Of a DNA stretch of 64,000 nucleotides, positions 37,501 to 48,110 are shown in pieces; within the stretch, counting starts at the first letter, position 1; every line of letters starts with the position of its first letter. Location of the stretch: the NCBI GenBank assembly GCA_029207755.1, contig JARCOQ010000006.1:26618022-26682021 (forward strand), given 5' to 3'. Under the pieces are notes generated by a model, which saw only the letters and a program-made list of their open reading frames with translations, was not told where the DNA came from and did not search any database. This DNA comes from Chamaea fasciata (lineage: Eukaryota > Chordata > Aves > Passeriformes > Sylviidae). Position numbers and translations under genes: made by a program.

Positions 37501-40339
37501 ACCTTCTCATTTACTGAACTGGAGCTTCTCCAGGCAATTTGAACCAATAAGTATTTTCAGTTGATGCTAACTGATACCTGACAAGAGTCTGCAGCATTAA
37601 TTTTACCCAAATCTATATAATTTCAAAACTGTCTCTTTGTACCCTAACTTCATTCCTTTACTGGGGTACAGTCAGAATTTTAAGTGGAAAAAGGGGGTTT
37701 GTTTTAAAGATGGTGCTTTTGCTTAAGTATTATCTTTTCCTGTTTTGCAAATTGGCAATATTCTTGGAAATCTTTGCTGAAAGAGGGCATCCTATAGCAA
37801 TTAAAGTGTCTCACAAAGCTTTATAAAACATTTGAGGAAAAAGGAGTAATAATTGTGAAGGACTGAAATATTCATCTCTTGTCATCTGGTACACAGGATA
37901 TTTGCTATTTTAATTTGTTTCAATGTCTGTAATCTCTCTATGTACAGCAGTTTAAAGCTTTGTTCTGTTTTAAAATAGAAAGGTAAAGCCTTTTGTCACA
38001 CTTCATTTACTGGCCAGCTGGAACTGCACTGCCTATTCCTGCTCATTTATGAGATTTCAGAGGAGAGGGTTGTGGGCAGCACCCCAGTTTAGCTTCTCTA
38101 GGAAAAAAAAAAATTGTCAGGAAATAAGGGGAAAACTGACTATAAAGGCCTTCCTTAAAAAGCCAGAGAGGTCTTACGAATGAGAATTGCACTCCTTAAC
38201 TTCATCTCACAAATAACATTCTCAAGGCCAAAACCACTCATTCAGAAAGGATCTCAGAGACGAACCAGAATATGCTGCATGGCCTCACAGTGTCTGTTGT
38301 TACAGACTCAAAACCTGTGCCAAAATATTAGAATGCAGGTTTAGGTCACAGCACAACAATTGTGGAAAAGGAAAGTGCGTAACAGCAGAAAATGAATCAT
38401 AGCTAATTGAAACATCATTTTAGAAACTATTGTGGTGCTCATATTAAAACACACACAAAATTATTGTTGCTCTTTTTCAATAGAAAGGGTTTTTTTCATT
38501 TTGAAAGGGTACACTTACTGTCTTTGCTTTACACTGTGCAGTGTTAATTTTTCATCTGTTTCATCTGCCTTCCACCACTCTCAGTCACTTCCAGAGTGCT
38601 AGTTCAATACCAACAAGAGGTGAACTGAGTGGATATTAAGTGTTTCTGTCAGATTATCATTAGCATTGCCAAAATCCTGTTCAAAATAGTCCCTCTCAAC
38701 ACCCTCCAGGTTTCTAACCCAAAATGTTAGCAGTAAGTGTCTGCTTTTCAGCTCATTTGCCGTTCTATAACCAGGTTTCTGGTTTCATTTTCTTACCTCT
38801 CTCTCTCTCTCAGATCATGGGAAGACTTGTTGTAGTTTGATGTATGTAACAACATGTTTTAAATAAGAAAAGATTCTCCTTAAGTTTTTTCCAACCTATA
38901 TTGCAGTTAACATGGCTGCAATTGACAAAAGAGGTTTCACACTCTGGACTTGGTCCTGGAGCTGCTCAAACAGCACTGCTGGCCTGTGTTACTTCAACAG
39001 AGAAGAAACCTTCCCATGGGAGAGGCTCAGCAGTAACCCTGTCATTCTTTTTCTCTTCTAGCTGGTTGAACTTCAGCTGTGTCTTGGTTGAACCATGGCC
39101 AGAGGCTCTGCTCCCTGGTGCTCTCTGTGTGTTGAGATGAAGAACTGTCTCCACCTTAGCAAATTGCATTCATGAAAATGTAGGTACGAGGGCAACCATT
39201 GATAAAATATTGCTGACTGTGAATTCCATGGTACTTCAAATTGTTCTAGATGAGATATCAGAGAGAAAAAAGACACAAAGCTGAAACTTTCCAATGAAAA
39301 AGCTCTTCTAAAAGAGTGGGAATTTGCTTTGCATTAACCTTATAAAGAGAGGAGGGACAGGATTTGCCATGGTGCTCTTCCATCTGCTCTACAGCTTTGG
39401 TGAGCTGGAGCACAAGTGCTCAGGCAGTGGTGTCTTTTGTCCTTTGCATCTGTGAGAGCTGCCTGGGCTGCAGTGAGTGCGGGGCATGGAGAGACGTCCA
39501 AATTACCCTTACCGTCTACAGAAGTACACCTATGCAGAAAAAGAAACAGAATAGTGACCAAAATTTCCTTCATCTGACGAGAAAAATACAGTTGAGGAAA
39601 CCTCTGTGTTGTTACCATTCTTCAGAGAAGAAAATCTGTAAAGTGACAGTCTTCTCCTCTAAGAGGTGTCTGTTGTGCTTCAAACCCAGTGTTTTGATTT
39701 ACCTGTTCACTGCTGTCATGAAACATAGCTAAAATCCTCTTCAGAATACCTTGACATGCTGAAGATAATCTTTTAAAACCAAGCAACTACATGTCCAGAA
39801 GGAAAAGAAAAGTACTTGTGGAACGTGTTCCACAAGCTCATAAAAATATAGCTTTTAACAAAGATAAAATAAGAGTTAAAGTGTGACAGTTACAACAGGA
39901 AAGAAAATGCAAACACCTGCCCAGATCTTGAAAACGAGAAAGAACGTGTAAGAGTAGAAAGAAAATTTAAAATATTTCTTTAATCTTTCTGCAGAAAAAT
40001 CTTAAAATATCTGCTATTTGAAAAGTCTGTAATTTAATAAAAGACTAGGAAGTATCCTGAAAGCAGCTGCAAACTATGCACTGAACAAAACTATCCACTG
40101 AACTCCTGCAAGTAGAGCAGCCTCCTTTCCAAGGCCCTGGCGCACAGAGCTCCAGAGGAGAGCCTGAATGAGTCACAGTTGTGTCTTACTAATTGCATTT
40201 CAATTATTGAAAGGGAAGGTTTGACTTTGACCTATGCTTGAGAAACACCAGCTTCCCAAGATGTTTTACCAATTGGATGTTGTTGTTTGTGTTTTTTTTG
40301 AAAACCCATATTCTAAGTCTCTAATGAAAAATGGAGATT
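34151..40339. other. Intergenic, no gene recognised
   Basis: Apart from the unrecognised open frame at 34,022-34,588 no exon or mobile element was identified. A TATACxTA-type imperfect short repeat lies near 36,301-36,345 and a CT run near 38,800. Confidence 0.5.
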
Positions 40340-40773
40340 TCACAGAATCACAGAATGTGTAGGTTGGAAGAGACCTTCAAGATCATCGAGTCCAACCCAG
40401 CCCTAACACCTCAACTAGGTCATGGTATCAAGTGCCACATCCAGTTTCCTTTTAAACACAGCCAGGGATGGTGATTCCACCACCTCCCCGGGCAGACTAT
40501 TCCGGTATTTAATCATTCTTTCTGTGAAAAACTTCTTCCTAATATCCAACCTATATTTCCCTTGACGCAGCTTGAGATTGTGTCCTCTCGTTCTGTCAGA
40601 TGCTGCCTGGAGAAAGAGACCAACCCCCAGCTGTCTACAACTACCCTTCAGGAAGTTGTAGAGAGTGATAAGGTTACCTCTGAGTCTCCTTCTCTCCAGG
40701 CTAAACAACCCCAGATCCCTCAGTTGTTCTTCATATGGCTTGTTTTCCAAGTCCTTCACCAACTTTGTTGCCC
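40340..40773 (-). mobile_element. CR1 LINE 3' portion, body of the 5S-CR1 chimera
   Basis: The minus strand encodes the C-terminal end of CR1 ORF2, from [10 protein letters not shown] through [16 protein letters not shown] and SDRTRG to [12 protein letters not shown]. The 3' UTR follows, with GGGTTGGACTCGATGATC, and ends in an octamer tail of two ATTCTGTG units at 40,340. The reading frame stays open over most of this length, so the copy is not very old. The body begins abruptly at GGGCAACAAAG, preceded within a few bases by a complete 5S rRNA copy. A T5 run on this strand lies at 40,531-40,527. Confidence 0.93.
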
Positions 40774-40780
40774 AAAGATG

Positions 40781-40900
40781 AAGCCTACAGCACCCGGTAT
40801 TCCCAGGCAGTCTCCCATCCAAGAACTAACTGGGCCCGACCCTGCTTAGCTTCTGAGATCAGATGAGATCGGGCGTTCTCAGGGTGGTATGGCCGTAGGC
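40781..40900 (-). pseudogene. Full-length 5S rRNA copy, head of the 5S-CR1 chimera
   Basis: The minus strand aligns without gaps over all 120 nt to vertebrate 5S rRNA, from GCCTACGGCC to CTGTAGGCTT. I count about ten differences from the recalled human sequence. Three are CpG to CpA or TpG changes (positions 37, 47, 92), typical of a non-selected methylated copy. The internal promoter is largely intact: box A GCTAAGCAGGGTCGG and box C TGGATGGGAGACTGCC. The copy begins exactly at 5S +1 and is followed by CR1 sequence after about seven bases. It is single rather than part of a tandem 5S array, so it is a retrocopy and not a functional rRNA gene. Confidence 0.93.
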
Positions 40901-43900
40901 CATAGTAGGTACCCTGCTGGTAGCATAATCATTTCAGTTTGCTTGGATCTGTTAGGATCCACAAGGAGACAGTATTATTAGGGGAAGTGAGGACAAGACT
41001 TCTGTAAAGACACAAAAAAGGCAGCAGAGTTCTAGTGGAAGCAGAGATACTTCATGAGTTAAATAATTTGGAAGTTGTAGGCTAAGCAGCCCAACCCCAC
41101 CACTCAAAAGGGACCTGCTTTTCAACTCAACATCCAAACTTCCAGCTGCATCACACACAGAGAGGCCCGGTGTGAGGCAAGCAGTGGGATACAGCCTGTG
41201 CAGGGATACCCTGCTCCCAACACACTCCCAAGTCAGCCAAGCAGCGGTAGGGACCAGATGTGCAAAACCTGCAGGTGGGCTGTGTTTTGCACAGACCAAA
41301 TGAAGGCCAGCAAGGCAATAGAGCAGGGTTTTACAAGAGAAAATCATCAGAGCTTGTTTCAGTTTGGTTACTGTCCTTGCTTCTCAGAGTGAACATCACC
41401 TCTCCAACGAGGGTGGTGCACCTCAGATATCTCTTTCCCTGGCTGGGGGCTACTATGTTGTAATTTCCCTATCCCAAGGTGCATTGCTTGGGTTTTGTTA
41501 CTGCATAATCTCTGAACAACCACCACACCTAGGACAGTCTTAATCCACACCTGCAATAAATGCCCCAGGTTCTTTGGTGTCTTTGGCACCTTTACAAAGT
41601 AACTAATAAAAGCATTGGCAAAACAGAAGGCAAACAGCAGTCGACAGGTTTAGGAGGGAACATTGGCTATGGTTTTCAAAAGTGGAATGACTTTTCCTTC
41701 TTACTGCATTTCCTGTGAGATCCTGCCCTTTAACCTGCCACTAAATCTCAGTGTAATTACATCATTAATTTTCTCTCCCTACCATGGCAAAACTGCCTGA
41801 ACTGGCTCGCATAGCATAACCCAAATACATTCTGCATTTCCCAAGTTAGCTCAAATGCTACTTGGGATAAGAAAAAAGCCATATGCAATAGTGTACACTA
41901 TGATAAGGTGTTGCAGATTTTCCTGTAAGAGGGAGTTTATTCAGACAGCCAAGATGTGAAGCTCCTGCTGGGGGTGGACACAACAATGAAAGAAAACATC
42001 TTAAGGACATAATAATTGTCCTCTAAAAACCCCCAGAAATCTAGAGTTGAGGTCAATTTGCAAAGCCACATTTTGAATCACAAAATCAACTTGCTGTACA
42101 TGAAGAAGAGTAGATATCATGAAAACCCTTTTCACCAAGTTGAGCCAAAGCAAGTGGTACAACTGATCTGAAATTTGAGTGTAAGTGCTGGTGTCACTCA
42201 CGTTCCTTAGTGAGTGCTGCACAGTGGGCAACTGGAATTTATAATTTACAACTAGCAGACTGCAGACACATTCTCTCAATATGTTAGCTGTTGTCTTGAT
42301 TTGTGTTGTTTATTCCTAACATCACAGCTCCTTTACTAGGCTTTGTTGTGTACAAGGTTATGTATATGGCAAAACTTCCCATATGGAATGGTTTAATGGC
42401 TCTGGGATATCAATGCAATTGCTGTGGTTTGCAACAGATGGGGCTTGGTTAGCCAAGGAGCCAGTTACCATTGTTTTATGCAGGTCTCCTATCACCACTT
42501 GGAGGTAAAGCAGCCAAGTGACGTCTTCAGGGCTAGAAAAGACATGTTGGCCAAGAGACAGAAGGAACCAAGGAAAGCAGAAGGTCAACGCATAATGTTC
42601 ATGGCTGCATCTGCAGTTCAATTTGTTGCCAGCCCTGTAAGTGCCACTTAGCCACTGAAGTGACCATTAATTCTTCTCTGGGCTGTGATTGATCCAACCA
42701 GTCAGGCCAACAGCCAATGCAAAGACAACAATCTCATCTCCTTCAGCTGTTTCAGCCTTACTTTCACTTTCTCCATCCACCTCCACCCCTGAGAACAGGA
42801 CATGTTGTGCAACAACATGCCTGATAATGTCATCATGTGGGCAGAGAAACGTATCTACTACCTCAGCACAAAATCCAGAGCTGAAATATCACAGTCCAAG
42901 TAACACACCACAGTCCTGAAAAGCAGATGTTTTTCATGAGAACCCACGTTAGGTTCAGGTTCAGGTGGGGGTTATATTCCACAGAATAAAGATGATGTAT
43001 ATGTCTTCATCTCGGGATTCCCTCTGGGTTTCTCTGTTTGCAAAGCAATGCAGCATGACCCCACTGCTTGCACATGCTGATTATCACTTGTAGATTATAT
43101 TTCCTTCTTCAAAACCAGCCTGAGAGAGGCAGAAGGTGGTAAAAATGAGTCTGATGAGGACTGAATGTACCCTTGCAAATCTGGTAATTTCTGAAACAGG
43201 CTGCTGAGAAGTGCCAGGCACCTACAGGCTCATCAAGGCCATGTGGAGCAGGTGAGGGGCAATACGCTCCGTATGCCTTGGGAGGCAGTGTGGAGATGGG
43301 AAAACTTTAGCCCTCCTCAGCTTGGTTCAGAGGAAAAACTACCTTTGGCCCTTACCCAGACTCGGCTAATCTCAAATATAATGGAGGCACAGATCTCCTT
43401 TTCTCAGGGTCAAGGAGCAAAGTAGAGGGCAGGGTCTGAACAAGTAATGAAACAAAAATCAACTGAAACAAAGAAGAGCATTTAGATGAGGAGAAGAAGA
43501 AAGAGTTGTGTAAAAGCAATGACATTTCTAATAGAACAAAAAGCATATTAGCTGAAAGCCAAGTATTGGATCCAGGGAGAAGATTTGAATCATCCCCTTG
43601 GAACTGTTCCACCCTTAATAAAACATTAACTATTCATTGAGAGAGAACACACGTGTGTGCATGAATCAGTAGCCTGGCGGGTCTTCTTTTGAAAGGTTAG
43701 ACTTCCTGAGCACCAATCCCTCTTCTAGCAAATGTTAATTGCTTATCCAACGTGGAACAACTTCTAAAGGAGAGGTTGAGGTCCTCCTGACTGCCTCTGC
43801 CCTGGGCAAGGTAGAGACAGGAGAAGTGGACCAATTCCTTAACTGCTCCACCATTCAGTAAAGGTGACACTCAAAAACCTCTTCATTTGTTTCCCAACAA

Positions 43901-45766
43901 ACAGAAATATTTTGGGGTTTGATTGGAAAAAACCCTGGAAACCAGAATCCCTCTAAGTACCATCTGACTTGGACTTAGCCTTGCATTTTTTTAGCTGCAA
44001 AGCAGCCCCAATGTTGACTCAGGGGAAAGAGCCCTTTCCAGGTCCAACTCTCACTGTCATCCCCAGCCTTGCAACTGCAAGTACAAACCTGCCAGAAGAT
44101 CTGTGCTCTTACTCAAAAATAAACTGACTAGATACCACACAGAGGCAATGTGATTTCTACACGCACTGCCAAAAGCAGCTCCTCTGATAGTAGCCTGGAA
44201 TGGCTCCTCTGTAACAGACAGACACCTGTCTTGGGCTTTGCCATATTCAAGAATGGTAGAAAGTCTGTTTTAATGAAACAGTATTTAAAATATAAATCAG
44301 CTGGTCTCACTGACTGTATTCACTGGTTATAATCAGCTATTAGCCAGTATGTTTTCAAAACTTATTTATGCTTGACATAGACTGTTTCCCAGAGGGTCAA
44401 TTCCTGCTAGCAGGCTGAATGCTTGAAAGCAGTGTTTTCCAGCCATTTTGAGAAGAGTAATCTATCATTATGGGAGAAGAGAAACCACTATCCTGGTAAT
44501 TTTTTTTGTTATAAGTTGCACACTTTCTCTTGGGTATTCCCAGTGAGAAGAGCTATGTTCCCATTGCTATGACCAGAAGTCACGGTGTTTTGTAGCCATC
44601 ATGTCTCCTTTCATCTTCCTATGTGTTACGAATCAGCCATGGACTGCAAATCACAGGCTGCATAACACTGCTGTATGGCAAATAACGCCTGTCATTGTTT
44701 ACTTTTTCTTCTGTCTCGGGAAGGCAGATGTTTTGCTCAGTCTGCAATGAGACTGCACTGCTCATCGTGATTTACACCTCAAGATGCAATGTACATGTGT
44801 GGAAAGGGAATCTATCCTGTCATGCACATACCGAGTGGCAGAAGCCCCAGTGCTGGGGCATTTTCAAGCCAGAGGGAATGCAGCAGAACAGAGGGACAAG
44901 AAGGAAGCAAGAGTGACAGCCCCAGGAGCAAAGGACCTGGACCTGAGAGGCACAGACCACTGCCAGAGCTCCCACAAGATATTCGGCTTCCAGTGCATAG
45001 GATGATCTTGGAGCCCTGTTTTCTCCTACAGAGATCCCTTGTTGTCTCCTGCTGCTGGCATGAGAAGGAAACTGGTTCTCTTTAGCACATCAAGAAAATT
45101 CCTTTGCACTAGGACATTACTTGTTGCTTTGTAACTCAAACTTATATCTAGAACTCAAAGGGGAAAATTGCACTGAAAGAGCTGGGATAAGAGTATGAGG
45201 ATCACAGGTTCTAAGGAGAAGAAATGGGCAATCTGACCATGCAAATTATTTGCAGATCAAGATGAAAAGCACTAGACGAATTGTTTTCCTGACACAGTGG
45301 AGCGCTTCCCTTCTCACTGTGCAGTGCCAATGTCAGCTGGGTGCTTTTCATTCCTTTCCAATTCAGACAACTCAACTGTGTGAGCCATCCAAGTGGATGG
45401 CTGAGCTAGATCAAATACAGGGCATGCTTTGCTAAGTTAAATAAGAAGTTAGTAGAAAAATGATTACACCAAGCCCTAGGAATTGCCTGGCACTTCTCTG
45501 CTAGACAGAAAACAGCAGGAACTTCCACATGAATAATCCTCTTGTTAGAAGGCCTGCCATTAGTCCTGAGCAAATAAAATCTAGGCAGCAGAAGCACAGA
45601 AGACATACCAGACTGAAGTAACTTGAGACTTCATATCTTCCTAGAAAAAAATTTCATTCCTTTAGTTACCTCTTCTTAAGGGAAAGATGGATGGGCTTAA
45701 AATGAAGGGGGAGTTTTAAAAGTCTTGCTAAACATGAACAGGCACAAAACAGCTCCAGTGTGGAGC
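40901..45766. other. Intergenic, no gene recognised
   Basis: No exon with recognisable motifs. Open frames up to about 130 codons occur but show no family signature. Confidence 0.5.
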
Positions 45767-45995
45767 AGAATCACAGAACCATAGAATACTTGAGACTGAA
45801 AGGGGCCTCTGGAACCCTCCTGGCCCAGGCAGAGCCACCTGGAGCTAGCTGTCCATGACCATGTACAGATGCCTTTTGAGTATCTCCACGGATGGAGATC
45901 CACATCCCTGGGCAACCTGTGGCGGTGCTTGGTCAAGAAAAACCAAAAAAACCCTTGTTTCTTGATATTCAAGGAACATTCTACTGAGGTTTATT
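45767..45995 (-). mobile_element. CR1 LINE 3' fragment
   Basis: The + strand shows the antisense CR1 3' end: AGAATCACAGAACCATAGAAT, then GATGGAGATCCACATCCCTG and GGCAACCTGTGGCGGTGC. The element is therefore on the minus strand with its 3' tail at 45,767. It is clearly more diverged than the CR1 part of the chimera and belongs to a different subfamily. Confidence 0.85.
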
Positions 45996-47154
45996 TGGGA
46001 CCTAAAAATGGTAGCAGTAAGAGTGACCTACCATTGTGATTTTTTTTTGAATGTCCCTAAATTTCAGAGCTAATCTTAGAACACTTACAAGAGTTGCTAG
46101 AAAGCACCAGTCTGGCCACAGCACCAAGTACAGGCTGGGTCTGTACAGTATAGCAGATACCTGAATGTTTAAGTATCTACCTGTATATGTGCTCCCTGCC
46201 ACCAAAACATATGAATGAGAACAGAAATTATACCCATACTCCAAACATCATTATATCCATGTTCTATTATCATGTATGCAGAAAAACACATTTCACACAG
46301 AATTATGTGTATGTGGGACATACAGACATTGACATGCATCTTCCCCCACCTCTCTCAACCACATTGGAAACCAAGGCAGTTAGTTTCACTAAAGCAGGAA
46401 ATTTCTCTTAAAGGAAATTGAGCAGACTTAGCAGTCTGGCTTTCAGGCACTTACATAAAATTACACACAAGTTACACTAAAACTCTCCTAATTGTTAAGG
46501 AAAAAAGTTCTATTTGTAATTAAGCAAGAGATCACACTGGTATAAAAAAAGAAAGAGATAAAATCAAATCTAAAGCATTGTAGCAAAGTGAATATAATAT
46601 ATTCATGACACCCCAGGAAACCTCCTATTACAGTGAAGAAAAATTTAAAAAAATCCAGGTTCCTTGCAAGCCAACTGGTAAAATCATTAAGGCTTCCTGG
46701 AATAACAGTGTATTCCCTCATGCCTTAGCTAGACCTGTCAACAACAGGAGCCCTGAGGAATCTGCCATGTTTGCTGGTTGCTGCACTCCTCCTTGTGGTC
46801 TTTCAATCACGTCATGATGTTCATCTTGAGGGCAGAGCACAGCTGTCTAACTTCCTCTGGAGCCTACCAGGACCATTCCTGGAATGACCCCACAGCTGCA
46901 GAGGGGAAAACCAGCCGATGTGCTGTGTGAGGTGGCTACCTTGGACATCTGGGGCTCTCCACAGGACACACTCATTTCTTCTCCTCCTTAATATACCCTC
47001 TTCCCTCTTCTGAAGCACCCTTTGCATTTATTTATTGACACTGCGTCTCCTGCATAGCCTGCATCTTCTTTATCTCCTGCTCATTAGTAGCCAGCTGATC
47101 GCCTCATCCAGAGAGGAGCAGCTCTGCTCAGAGGGAATGGAGGAGCACAAGAAA
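45996..47154. other. Intergenic stretch between two CR1 pieces
   Basis: No gene recognised. Part of 47,035-47,154 may belong to the adjacent CR1, but I could not match it. Confidence 0.45.
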
Positions 47155-48110
47155 ACTACTGCGCACAGTTGGCTCATCACCAGGACCTCCAAGTCCTTCT
47201 TAGCTGGGCAGTTTTCCAGCCACTCTGCCCCCAGCCTGTAGCACTGCCTGGGGTTGTTGTGACCCAAGGGCAGGATGCAGCACTTCACCTTGTTGAACTT
47301 CATAAAATTGTCTTCATTGATCCAGCCTGTACAGTTCCCTCTGCAGAGCCTTCTTGCCCTCCAGCAGATCAGCACTCCTGCTCAACCTTGTGTCATTTGT
47401 GAACTGGCTGAGGGGGCACTTTATCCCCTCTTCTCTCAACCAGTCCCCTAAATAGGCCAAAGTTTGCCCTTTAGAAGTCCAAGATGGCAGTCCTGCTGAG
47501 TCCCTTCTTACTTCTCTGTGAATCAAAACTCTATAATTTTGTGACTGCTGTGCCTAAGAGGCCTCCAAACGCCACCAGTTCTTCTCCATTCACAAACACC
47601 AGGTTCAGTGGTGGACCTGGCTCCTTCACCAGCTGTGTCAGGCAGTTGTCAGCCGCTCCAGGAACCTCCTAGGCTGTGTCCTCTGCTGTGTTGTATTTCC
47701 AGCAGACATCTGGTAAGCTGAAGTTCCCCCAATGGCCAGTGACTGTGAGACTTCTCCCAGCTGCTTATGAAATATCTCAGCTGCCTCTTTGCCCTGGCTG
47801 GGTAGTCTGTAACATACTCCCACTGGGATACCTGCCTTGTTGGTCTTCCCCCAAATTCTTACCCATAAACACTCAACTCTATCATCACCATCATTAAGCT
47901 CTAGACAAACAAAACTCTCCCTAACATATAGGGCTACTCCACCACTTCTCCTTCTTTGCCTGTCCCTTCTGAAGTGTTTATAGCCATCCATTGCTGCAGG
48001 GAAAATCTTCCCCTCATATCGCTGTGATGGTAACTGAATCAGTTTTCTTGCTCCTCCTGTTTGCTACACTCGCTGTGTTCACTGGTGTAGATCCACCTCA
48101 GTTCGGCTTT
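47155..48110 (-). mobile_element. Internally deleted CR1 LINE (endonuclease plus catalytic RT end)
   Basis: Minus-strand translation from about 47,991 gives the CR1 endonuclease region: MDGYKHFRRDRQRRRSGGVA, LNDGDDRVECLWVRI, then GVCYRLPSQGKEA. Antisense text up to 48,110 also matches CR1 upstream sequence. After a linker (about 47,455) the sequence jumps to the end of the reverse transcriptase, LSQFTNDTRL and DLLEGKKALQREL, then VKCCILPLGHNNPRQCYRLG. Most of the RT core is missing, and the catalytic FADD-like motif reads FTND. Frames are interrupted. This is a dead copy. Confidence 0.9.

Noticed and set aside
40415..40822. 135-codon minus-strand open frame as a host gene
   Set aside because: It is the end of CR1 ORF2 read in from the 5S copy. 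The first residues are translated 5S rRNA.
40781..40900. Functional 5S rRNA gene
   Set aside because: Single copy, CpG-decay changes, direct fusion to CR1, and no terminator T-run right after the 3' end as real 5S genes have.
47638..47991. 117-codon minus-strand open frame as a gene
   Set aside because: Clear CR1 endonuclease sequence (RRDRQRRRSGGVA, GDDRVECLWVRI).
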